This document shows, piece by piece, positions 25,873 through 35,900 of a stretch of DNA of 64,000 bases (positions are counted from its first letter, which is position 1; each line of letters starts with the position of its first letter). The notes beneath the pieces were generated by a model. That model did not search any database and had not been told where the DNA came from. It saw only the letters and a program-made list of their open reading frames with translations. Position numbers and translations under genes: made by a program. This DNA comes from Aquipseudomonas guryensis (GTDB lineage: Bacteria; Pseudomonadota; Gammaproteobacteria; Pseudomonadales; Pseudomonadaceae), in assembly GCF_014164785.1 (NCBI RefSeq), contig NZ_JACJFN010000001.1, positions 1,302,001-1,366,000 on the forward strand, written 5' to 3'.

Positions 25873-26238
25873 ATGGCTCGTATTTTGATTGTTGATGACT
25901 CTCCGACTGAAATGTACAAACTGACTGCCATGCTGGAAAAGCATGGTCATCAGGTACTCAAGGCGGAAAACGGTGCCGATGGCGTTGCCTTGGCCCGTCA
26001 GGAAAAACCCGATGCCGTGCTGATGGACATCGTCATGCCGGGGCTCAATGGCTTCCAGGCCACTCGTCAGCTGACCAAGGATGCGGATACCAGCCACATC
26101 CCGGTGATCATCGTGACCACCAAGGATCAGGAGACCGACAAGGTCTGGGGTAAGCGCCAGGGTGCGCGTGACTACCTGACCAAGCCGGTGGACGAAGACA
26201 CGCTGATGAAAACTCTGAATGCGGTACTGGCCGGCTGA
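25873..26238 (+). CDS. pilH: PilH, CheY-like response regulator of twitching motility
   Basis: 121-residue receiver with D52 (LMDIVMPGLNG), D8/D9 (ILIVDDSPTEM), Thr in VTTKDQ and Lys in YLTKPVD. In P. aeruginosa it opposes PilG and is linked to retraction control. The start at 25873 has GGGGAAC 4-5 bases upstream. It lies 45 bp after pilG. Confidence 0.97.
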   Translation: MARILIVDDSPTEMYKLTAMLEKHGHQVLKAENGADGVALARQEKPDAVLMDIVMPGLNGFQATRQLTKDADTSHIPVIIVTTKDQETDKVWGKRQGARDYLTKPVDEDTLMKTLNAVLAG

Positions 26239-26287
26239 GGCCGTGACAGTGCGTAGCGCCCAATAACAAGAAAAGGCCAAGGCCGGC

Positions 26288-26824
26288 ATGTCGGACGCAC
26301 AATCCCCCTTCCAGCTCCTCGTGCAAATCGATCAGCGTTGTCGGTTGCTGGCGGCTGGCTTGCCGTCCCAGCAGCAGGCAGTGCAGACCTGGAGCGGCAT
26401 TGGTTTTCGCATGGGCGAGCGCTACTTCGTGGCGCCCATGGGCGAAATCGGTGAAGTCCTGCATGAGCCGCGGCACACTTTGTTGCCGGGCGTGAAGCAT
26501 TGGGTCAAAGGCGTTGCCAACGTACGTGGCCGGTTGTTGCCGGTCATGGATCTGTGCGGTTTCTTTGGTTCCGAACTGTCGCCGCTGCGCAAGCAGCGGC
26601 GTGTCCTGGTGGTAGACCACCAGGAAGTGTTCGCCGGGCTGACAGTCGACGAAGTGTTCGGCATGCAGCACTTTCCGGTGGATACCTTCTCCGAGCAGTT
26701 GCCACCGCTCGAAGCGGTGATTCAGCCTTTTATCCACGGCGTCTTCCAGCGCGAACAGCCCTGGTTGGTGTTTAGCCCGCATGCGCTGGCTCAGCACCAC
26801 GATTTCCTCGACGTGGCGATCTAA
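26288..26824 (+). CDS. pilI: PilI, CheW-like adaptor protein
   Basis: 178-residue CheW-domain scaffold that couples the PilJ receptor to the kinase ChpA. The CheW fold is recognisable from GIGFRMGERYFVAPMGEIGEVL, GVANVRGRLLPVMDLCGFFG and FAGLTVDEVFGM. It follows pilH by 49 bp and precedes pilJ. Confidence 0.95.
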   Translation: MSDAQSPFQLLVQIDQRCRLLAAGLPSQQQAVQTWSGIGFRMGERYFVAPMGEIGEVLHEPRHTLLPGVKHWVKGVANVRGRLLPVMDLCGFFGSELSPLRKQRRVLVVDHQEVFAGLTVDEVFGMQHFPVDTFSEQLPPLEAVIQPFIHGVFQREQPWLVFSPHALAQHHDFLDVAI

Positions 26825-26908
26825 AGTTTTTCGGTTGGGTCGGCATTTGCCGGCCTTTTGGCGTTACATGGGAACCGTAGTGCGGTCGGTCCAGGCGGGG
26901 GCCAGATA

Positions 26909-28951
26909 ATGAAAAAAATCAATGCAGGCAATCTTTTGGCAGGTGTGCGCAGTAACACGCTGATCGCCGGACTGTTCATCGTCCTGATCATTTCCATCGT
27001 GTTGTTGTTCGCCAACTTCGCCTATCTCAACACCCAGTCGAACTACGACAAGGAATACATCAGCCACGCCGGTGAGCTGCGTGTTCTGTCCCAGCGTATT
27101 GCGAAGAACGCCACCGAAGCGGCAACCGGCAAGGCCGAAGCCTTCCCGCTGCTGAAAGAGGCGCGCAACGGCTTCCAGGAACGCTGGAGCTTCCTCACCG
27201 AGGGTAGCGAAGCGACTGGCCTGCCTCCCGCTCCGGCCTCGATGCAGGCGGATATGGATGCGGTACAGAAAGACTGGGACAGCCTGCGCAAGAACGCCGA
27301 CGCCATTCTGGCTAGCGAACAGACCGTACTCTCGCTGCACCAGGTAGCCGCGACCCTGGCGGAAACCATTCCGCAGCTGCAGGTCGAGTACGAAGAAGTT
27401 GTCGACATCCTGCTGCAGAGCGGTGCGCCGGCAGCCCAGGTGTCTGTGGCCCAGCGTCAGTCGCTGCTCGCCGAACGTATCCTCGGTTCGGTTAACAAGG
27501 TGCTGGCCGGTGACGATGACTCGGTGCAGGCCGCCGACATGTTCGGTCGTGACGCCAGCCTGTTCGGTCGCGTACTCAAGGCGATGACCGAAGGCAACGC
27601 CGCCATGGAAATCTCCCAGGTCACCGACCCGGATGCTCTCGAGCGTCTGGCCGAGATTTCCGAGCTGTTCCAGTTCGTTTCCGGTTCGGTGGACGAGATT
27701 CTGGAAACTTCGCCGGAACTGTTCCAGGTCCGTGAATCCGCCAGCACCATCTTCAGCGAATCTCAGACCCTGCTGGATAAAGCTTCCGGCCTGACCAGCG
27801 GTTTCGAGAACCTGGCCAGCGGACGTTACTTCAACACCCTGGCCGGTTATGTGCTGGGCGCTCTGGCATTGGCCTCGATCATCCTGATCGGCCTGGTGAT
27901 GGTGCGTGAAACCAACCGCCGCCTGGCTTCGACCGCCGAGAAGAACGAACGTAACCAGTCCGCCATTCTGCGTCTGCTCGACGAAATCGCCGACCTCGCC
28001 GACGGTGACCTGACGGTAGCGGCAACGGTAACCGAGGACTTCACCGGTGCCATCGCTGACTCCATCAACTACTCGATCGACCAGCTGCGTGATCTGGTAG
28101 TGACGATCAACTCGACTGCTGTTCAGGTGGCCGCCGCCGCCCAGGAAACCCAGGCCACGGCAATGCACCTGGCCGAGGCTTCCGAACACCAGGCCCAGGA
28201 GATCGCCGGTGCTTCCGCGGCGATCAACGAAATGGCCGTGTCGATTGACCAGGTATCGGCGAACGCCTCGGAATCCTCCGCGGTAGCGGAACGTTCCGTA
28301 GCCATCGCCAACAAGGGCAACGAAGTCGTACACAACACCATCACCGGCATGGATAACATCCGTGAGCAGATCCAGGACACCTCGAAGCGGATCAAGCGCC
28401 TCGGTGAATCGTCCCAGGAGATCGGTGACATCGTTAGCCTGATTAACGACATTGCTGACCAGACCAACATCCTCGCCCTGAACGCCGCGATCCAGGCCTC
28501 CATGGCCGGTGACGCGGGTCGCGGCTTCGCCGTGGTAGCGGACGAAGTACAGCGCCTTGCAGAACGCTCCTCGGCGGCGACCAAGCAGATCGAGGCGCTG
28601 GTTAAAACGATTCAGACCGACACCAACGAAGCCGTTATCTCCATGGAGCAGACGACTTCCGAAGTGGTACGCGGTGCCCGTCTGGCGCAGGACGCCGGGG
28701 TGGCCCTGGAAGAGATCGAGAAGGTATCCAAGACCCTCGCAGCCCTGATCCAGAACATCTCCAACGCCGCTCGTCAGCAGGCTTCTTCGGCCGGTCATAT
28801 CTCCAACACCATGAACGTGATCCAGGAGATCACCTCGCAGACCTCCGCCGGTACCACTGCCACCGCCAAGAGCATTGGTAACCTGGCCAAGATGGCCAGC
28901 GAGATGCGCAAGTCGGTGTCCGGCTTCACCCTGCCGGACGGTCAGGTCTGA
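26909..28951 (+). CDS. pilJ: PilJ, methyl-accepting chemoreceptor of the Pil-Chp system
   Basis: 680-residue receptor. TM1 is at about residues 16-40 ([23 protein letters not shown]). The periplasmic region has two PilJ-type helical modules ([15 protein letters not shown] and [15 protein letters not shown]). TM2 is near residues 308-332 ([19 protein letters not shown]). HAMP and a cytoplasmic signalling domain follow, with the hairpin tip [26 protein letters not shown] region. It senses pilus-related and surface cues and feeds ChpA. The start at 26909 ([13 protein letters not shown]) was chosen over an in-frame codon at 26858. Confidence 0.97.
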   Translation: MKKINAGNLLAGVRSNTLIAGLFIVLIISIVLLFANFAYLNTQSNYDKEYISHAGELRVLSQRIAKNATEAATGKAEAFPLLKEARNGFQERWSFLTEGSEATGLPPAPASMQADMDAVQKDWDSLRKNADAILASEQTVLSLHQVAATLAETIPQLQVEYEEVVDILLQSGAPAAQVSVAQRQSLLAERILGSVNKVLAGDDDSVQAADMFGRDASLFGRVLKAMTEGNAAMEISQVTDPDALERLAEISELFQFVSGSVDEILETSPELFQVRESASTIFSESQTLLDKASGLTSGFENLASGRYFNTLAGYVLGALALASIILIGLVMVRETNRRLASTAEKNERNQSAILRLLDEIADLADGDLTVAATVTEDFTGAIADSINYSIDQLRDLVVTINSTAVQVAAAAQETQATAMHLAEASEHQAQEIAGASAAINEMAVSIDQVSANASESSAVAERSVAIANKGNEVVHNTITGMDNIREQIQDTSKRIKRLGESSQEIGDIVSLINDIADQTNILALNAAIQASMAGDAGRGFAVVADEVQRLAERSSAATKQIEALVKTIQTDTNEAVISMEQTTSEVVRGARLAQDAGVALEEIEKVSKTLAALIQNISNAARQQASSAGHISNTMNVIQEITSQTSAGTTATAKSIGNLAKMASEMRKSVSGFTLPDGQV

Positions 28952-29001
28952 TCATCGGAGGCGCAGCGGCCTGAGAAGGTCGCTGCCCAGGGTTCCCGGC
29001 C

Positions 29002-29883
29002 ATGAGCGAGGGGCACGGCATGCAGCCAAGCGGCGTCTGGGCCTTGAAACCCCTGGCCGATATGTCACAGGCGGAGTTTCGTGACTGGCAGGCCCTGCTC
29101 GAAGAGCGCACGGGTGTGGTGATCAACGAACAGCGGCGGGCATTTCTGCAGACCAACCTGAGCGCACGCATGCGTGAGCTGGAGGTTGCCGACTACGCCA
29201 GTTACTTCCGCATGGTCACCGATGGCCCGCGGGGTGCGGTGGAGTGGTCGACCCTGCTGGATCGTCTGACCGTGCAGGAGACGCGCTTCTTCAGGCACCG
29301 CCCCTCCTTCGATGTACTCGACAGTTATTTGCGCGGCCGTTTGGCCACTGATCAACAGCAACAGCCCTGGGCACTCTGGAGCGTAGGTTGTTCGAGTGGC
29401 GAAGAGCCTTACTCGATGGCCATCTGCGCAGCAGAAGTGCTGCGTGAAACCGAGAGTGCGCAGCAGTTCGGCGTGACTGGCACGGATATCAGCCTGAATG
29501 CGCTGAGCAAGGCTCGCGAAGCGCTGTACGGCGCGCGCAAGCTGGAACAAATGGATGCAGACCTCTGTGAGCGCTACTTCGCCACCGAGGTTGATGGACG
29601 TTTCAAGGTAGTGCCGGATCTGGCGGCACGTATCTGTTTCGCCAGATTGAATGTGCTGGAACTGGGCAAGGCGCCCCTGACCGGCATGGACGTTATCTTC
29701 TGTCAGAACATGCTGATCTATTTCCGCCGCTGGCGGCGCCGCGAAATCCTCAACCGCCTGGCCGAACGCCTGGCGCCGGGGGGCTTGCTGGTTGTCGGGG
29801 TGGGGGAAGTGGTTGGTTGGCAACATCCGGATCTGGTGCCGGTGGCCGACGAGCGTGTGCTGGCGTTTACCCGCAAGGGCTAA
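29002..29883 (+). CDS. pilK: PilK, CheR-type chemoreceptor methyltransferase
   Basis: 293-residue SAM-dependent methyltransferase expected to methylate PilJ glutamates. CheR features: an N-terminal all-helical region (LLEERTGVVINEQRRAFLQTNL), LTVQETRFFRHRPSF, SAM motif WSVGCSSGEEPYSMAI, GTDISLNAL and MDVIFCQNMLIYF. A second in-frame ATG at 29020 has a better GAGGGG ribosome site, so the start may be six codons later. It lies between pilJ and chpA. Confidence 0.95.
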   Translation: MSEGHGMQPSGVWALKPLADMSQAEFRDWQALLEERTGVVINEQRRAFLQTNLSARMRELEVADYASYFRMVTDGPRGAVEWSTLLDRLTVQETRFFRHRPSFDVLDSYLRGRLATDQQQQPWALWSVGCSSGEEPYSMAICAAEVLRETESAQQFGVTGTDISLNALSKAREALYGARKLEQMDADLCERYFATEVDGRFKVVPDLAARICFARLNVLELGKAPLTGMDVIFCQNMLIYFRRWRRREILNRLAERLAPGGLLVVGVGEVVGWQHPDLVPVADERVLAFTRKG

Positions 29884-29907
29884 GACAAGAATATGAGTGG
29901 AGTCGGT

Positions 29908-32900
29908 ATGGGTGATCGGCACGACTATGTCGCCCTGGAGTGGGTCAAAGGCGAAATCGCGGAAACGCTGAAGCAGGCCCGCCAGGCCCTGGAGGCGTTC
30001 GTCGAGAACCCGCAGGACCCGACGCGCATGCGTTTCTGCCTGACCTATGTGCACCAGGTGCATGGCACCCTGCAGATGGTCGAGTTCTACGGCGCAGCCC
30101 TGCTCGCCGAGGAGATGGAGCAGCTCGCCCAGGCCTTGATGGAAGGCCGCGTGAGCAACCAGGGCGAGGCTCTGGAAGTGCTGATGCAGGCCATCCTGCA
30201 GTTGCCGGTGTACCTGGAGCGGATCCAGAGTGCGCGCCGCGATCTGCCGATGGTGGTGCTACCGCTGCTCAACGACCTGCGCGCCGCGCGCGGCGAGAAG
30301 CTGCTGTCGGAAACCAGCCTGTTTTCCCCGGACCTGTCCGGTCGCCAGCCAGCCCTGTCCCACGACTCTCTCGACAAACTGCGCACCGCCGAGTTGCCGG
30401 TTCTGCTGCGCAAACTGCGGCAGATGCTGCAGATGGCCCTGGTCGGGGTCATCCGCAACCAGGATCTGGCCACTAACCTGGGCTACATGGCGCGGGTTTT
30501 CGCGCGCCTGGAAAGCCTGTGCAAGGATGCCCCGCTCGGCCCGTTGTGGCAGATCGCTTCCGGCATGGTCGAAGGCCTGGCCAATGGCAGCGTGGCCAAT
30601 GGCGCCTCGGTGCGCACTCTGCTGCGCCAGGTCGACAAGGAGCTCAAGCGCCTGCTCGAACAGGGTGCCGATGGTATCAACCAGGCCGCGCCGGATGACC
30701 TGGCCAAGAACCTGCTGTTCTATGTGGCCAAGGCTCCCGCGCAATCGCCGCGCATTCGGGCCCTGAAAGATCAATACCGCCTTGACGACGCGCTGCCGGA
30801 CAGCGAAGTGGTCGACGAGGAGCGCGCCCGTCTGGCCGGCCCCGACCGTGACGCCATGCGTTCGGTGGTTGCCGCCCTGTGCGAAGAGCTTGTACGGGTC
30901 AAGGACAGCCTCGACCTGTTCGTGCGCAGTGATCGCAAGCAGGTGGCCGAGCTCGATGGCCTGCTGGCGCCGCTCAAGCAGATCGCTGACACCCTGGCGG
31001 TGCTCGGCTTTGGCCAGCCGCGCAAGGTGATCGTCGACCAGCTCGACGTGGTACATGGTCTTTCCGTCGGCCAGCGCGAACCCAGCGATGCCGTGCTGAT
31101 GGATGTCGCCGGTGCCCTGCTGTATGTCGAAGCGACCCTGGCTGGCATGGTCGGTCCGTCCGATGATCGTCAGGGCGAGCAGAGCCATCTGCCGACCACC
31201 GATGTGGCGCAGATCCACCAGTTGGTGATCAAGGAAGCGCGTACCGGGCTGGAACAGGCCAAGGACGCCATCATCGAGTTCATCGCCTCGCAGTGGAACC
31301 ATGAGCACCTGGCCCGTGTGCCGGAACTGCTGACCCAGGTTCGTGGTGGCCTGGCGATGATTCCGCTGACCCGCGCCGCCGCGCTGCTGCAAGCCTGCAA
31401 CCGCTATATCCAGGAACAGTTGCTGGCGCGCAAGGCCGTGCCCAACTGGCAGAACCTCGATACCCTGGCCGACGCCATCACCAGCGTCGAGTACTACCTC
31501 GAGCGCCTGGCCGAAGACCACGCGACCCAGGGTGACCTGATCCTCGATGTGGCCGAAGAAAGTCTCGACAGCCTCGGCTACCCGCTCAAGGAAAAACCGT
31601 CGATCCTCGATCGTGTCGAGCCGGTGGCAGAAACCTTTGCTCCCCTGGCCGATCCGCTGCACGACATCGATGTGCTGTCCGCCGAAGAACCACAGGCTGT
31701 TGTCGCGCCCGAGCCGGTGTTGCAGTTGGCCGAGGTGGAGTCGCTCGATCTCGAGCCGCTTAGCGATGCCGCGTCCTTCAACCTGGACGAACTGAGCAGC
31801 GAGTTCGCCGCGCTCGAACAACCGGCTAGCGATACCGAGTTGCTGGTAACCGACGACAACTGGAGTCTGGGTGAAGCCGACAGCGCCGATCTGGGCGCCG
31901 GCATCGACCTCAGCCTGGATGCGCCGCTGGAGCTGACCGAGCCGGACGTGCTCGCTGAATTGCCCAGTCTGGAGCTTGCCGAGCTGCAGCCCGAGGCCAG
32001 TGAGCCGGTTGCCGCGGACAGCGATCTGCAACTGGAAGAATTGAACCTCGACGAAATCGGTGACGAGCCGCTCAGCTGGGACACGGCGGAAATCGCCGAA
32101 CTGGACCTGCCGGAAGTCGAGCTGTCGAACGAACCGTTCGCCGTCGAAGTCCCTGCTCCGCTGGTCGACAAGCCAATGTCGATGGCCGATGTGATGGCTG
32201 CTCCGGTGCAGGCGATCAACCCGCCCGCCCAGGACGTGCCACCCAGCCTGTTGCCGCCGCCCGCTGACGAAGAGCCGGTGGATGAGGAACTGCTGGAAGT
32301 CTTCGTCGAGGAAGTCGGCGAAGTGCTGGAAACCATTGGCGAGTACTTGCCGCAGTGGTGTGCCGACACCACCGACAAGGATGCCCTGACGGAAATTCGC
32401 CGGGCCTTTCACACCCTCAAGGGCAGCGGCCGCATGGTGCGTGCCCTGGTCATCGGTGAACTGGGCTGGTCGATCGAAAACCTGCTCAACCGCGTGCTTG
32501 ACCGCAGTATCGAGGCCAATGCGCCGGTGCAGCAGGTGGTCAAGGATGTGGTCGCACTGATGCCGGCCCTGGTCGAAGAATTCGCTGCTCACGCCCAACG
32601 TCAGCGCGACGATGTCGACCTGCTAGCCGCTACCGCCCACGCCCTGGCGCGCGGTCAGCAGCCGCCACCAAGCGGCCCTGGTTCGGCGCCCAGCGTCGAG
32701 AGCGAGTTGCCGGCTGTCGAGGTGGTGGAAAGCGAGGTCGAGCCGGATCCTGTGGTGCCGCCTATCCAGACGGCTCTCGTTGAGCTGGACGAGGCCCTGG
32801 ACCCGCAGCTGCTGGATATTTTCCGCAATGAAGCGGAGACCCACCTGGATGCCCTGGTCGGCTTTCTTGCCGACTGCGCCCAGGAACTGCCGCAGCCGGT

Positions 32901-35900
32901 CACCGACGATCTGCAGCGTGCCCTGCACACCCTCAAGGGCAGTGCGTACATGGCCGGCATCCTGCCGATCGCCGAGATCGCCACGCCGCTGGAAAAACTG
33001 GCCAAGGAATTCAAGGCCAACCTGATCCCCATGGATCTGGCCGAAGCCGAATTGCTGCACCGGGCCGAACAACTGTTCCGTGCTGGCCTGGAGCAGCTGG
33101 AAAGCCACCCGTTGGCGCCGATCCCTGGTGCTGCAGAGCTGCTGGCGGATGTACACAAGCTGCATCAGGAACGCCTGGATACGGCCGATCAAGCGCGCCA
33201 CGACGAACAGGGTGAGACCCGCGATCCACAGCTGATCTCCATCTTCCTCGCCGAAGGCATGGATATCCTGCTGGATGCCGAGGATCTGTTGCGCAAATGG
33301 CGCGAACATCCGAGTGAGCAGCAAGAGCTCAGCGCCTTGCTGGAAGAGTTGACCACCCTCGGTCGTGGCGCCGAAATGGCTGAGCTGCCGCAGATCGACG
33401 AGCTGTGCCAGGCCCTTCTGGCCCTCTACCAGGCCGCCCAGGAAGGTCGTCTGGCGATCAGCGAGCGCTTCTTCAGTGAAGCCGAGGCTGCCCATGAAGT
33501 GCTGATCGGCATGATGGATCAGGTGGCTGCCGGCCTGCAGGTCAGCACCCAGCCCGAACGGGTCGAGGCGCTGCAAGCGTTGCTCGCTGAGTACATCGAC
33601 CCGGCTGCCCTGGCGCTGCTGGAGCCTGAGGCCGCTGCCAGCCTGGAGATTACCGAACTTGAAAGTACCGAGCTGGATACACCGCTAATAGATGAAGTCG
33701 CGCCGGTAGTAGACAGCGCAGAGCTCGAGCCGCCGGTTGCGTTCAGCGAGCCGGCACCGCTGTTCGATGAGCCCGTGCCAGTCAGCAGCGGCATGCCGGA
33801 AGATATCGACGAAGAAATGGTCGAAATCTTCCTCGAAGAAGCCGTGGATATTCTGGAAAGTGCCGGCCAGGCCTTGGATCGCTGGTTGGGCGAGCCGGAC
33901 AATAGCCTGGCGCTGTCTTCCCTGCAGCGCGACCTGCACACCCTCAAGGGCGGCGCGCGGATGGCCGAGATTCGCGCCATCGGTGACCTGGCTCATGAGC
34001 TGGAATCGCTCTACGAAGGCCTGGTTGACCGGCGCTTCAGCTACTCGCCCTACCTGGCCAGCCTGCTGCAGCAGAGCCACGACCGCCTGGCCGTATTGCT
34101 CGAACAGCTGCAGGGCAACCGTCCGCTGGCCGATTCCACTGCGTTGATCGAAGCGATCCGCAGTTTCCGCCAGGGTGGTGTTGCGCCGAGCTTGTCCGCT
34201 GCTGCGGTGGCCGTGCAGCCTGATTTCGAAGCCGAAGCCGAAGCCGAAGCCGAAGCCGAAGCCCTGCCTGAGCTGCAAGTGGAAGAGCAAGCGGTCGAGC
34301 TGAGTCAGGTCGATAGCCCGCAGGTCAGTAAGCTGGCCGAGTCTGCGGAAATGGACCTGGCCGAACTGGCCGATGTGCAGTTCACCGCGCCTCAGCTGGA
34401 CGATTCGTCCGCGCCGGCCAATGACGAGTGGGTGAATACCGCTGTCGAGACCGCTCCCTTTGTGGTCGAAGAGCCGCATCTGGAAGACCTGCCCAATCTC
34501 AGCAACAGCGAATGGTCGCTGGAGGGTGCCCTGCCAGAACTGGGCAGCGAGCCGTTGCCGGCTGAGTCCGCGCCTGTCGAAGACCTCGCCGCGACCGAAC
34601 TGCCGGTCGATGCCTGGGCGCCGGATGACAGCGCCATGCTCAGCGAGCCGTCAGCCAGCGAAGAAATTCTGGATCTGCCGGCCGACGTCGAAGTGGCGCC
34701 AGTCGATGATTGGGCCATGGCCGAATTGCCTGCGTTCGAAAGCACTGAGCTACCCGTCGAGCCGCCGGCGGTCGTTGCCCCACCGAGTGTGGTGGAGGAT
34801 GAGCGCGATCCGGAGCTGGTGGAAATCTTCCTCGAGGAAGGTTTCGATATCATCGAGAGTGCCGGCGGTGCGCTGCAGCGCTGGATGGAAGATGTCGACA
34901 ACACCCTCGAAGTCGAGGCCCTGCAACGCGACCTGCACACCCTCAAGGGCGGTGCGCGGATGGCCGAGATTCGTGAAATCGGCGACCTAGCCCACGAGCT
35001 GGAGTTCCTCTACGAAGGCGTCGGCGATGGTCGCCTGCGCGCCGGCACTGATCTGTTCGGCCTGCTCCAGGCCTGCCACGATCGCCTGGCAGAAATGCTC
35101 GAAGCGGTACGTGACCACCGCGCGGTGCCGGATGGCGAGGCGCTGATCGCCACCATCAAGCAGTTTCGCGCCAACCCCGCCGAGCAGCTGAATATTCCCT
35201 CCAGCGTGCACCTGCAACCGGTGGTGGAAGAAGACTCCGCCGCCGAAGCCGAGATTCTCGATATCTTCCTCGAGGAAGGTGACGACCTGCTGGAGGCCAT
35301 GGAAGCCGCCCTCGGCCGCTGGGAAAGCAATCGCGAAGACGGCAGCGCCATCGATGAGCTGCTGCGCATTCTGCACACCCTCAAGGGCGGTGCGCGGCTG
35401 GCCGGGCAGAAGGTCCTCGGTGACCTCAGCCACGACCTCGAACAGCACCTGACCGAGGCGCAGAAGCAGGGCGCGCCCTGGCCGGAAAGCTTGTTCCTCG
35501 ATGTGCAGTCCGGCTTCGAGGGGCTGCAGGCGGCACTCGACCAATTGCGCAAGCGCTTGGACGACAGCCAAACCGCCGAAGTGCCGGCCGCGCCGCTCAC
35601 CGCCCCTGAGCCGAGCACCCTGGCGCCGACCCCGGTGGCCTTGAGCACACCGCTGGTGGCCGCCAGCAGCAAGCCGCAGGCGCAGCAGCAGGTCAAGGTG
35701 CTGCCGTTCGTCGAGCGCGCCGCCGAAGCTGCCGCTCGCGTCGCCGCCCAGCGCGCGCCGCAGGAGCTGGTCAAGGTGCCGGCTGAGTTGCTCGAAGGCC
35801 TGGTCAACCTGGCCGGTGAGACCTCGATCTTCCGCGGTCGGGTCGAACAGCAGGTCAGCGACTTCGGTTTCACCCTCGGCGAGATGGAAGCCACCATCGA

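Noticed and set aside
26864..28798. 644-codon minus-strand open frame opposite pilJ
   Set aside because: Antisense to a well-identified receptor; composition is atypical for a real protein.
30259..32598. 779-codon minus-strand open frame opposite chpA
   Set aside because: Same reason: it mirrors chpA codon usage and matches no protein family I know.
34228..34263. Tandem repeat considered as a CRISPR or regulatory array
   Set aside because: Units are 6 bases with no spacers, in frame inside chpA; it is a coding microsatellite.
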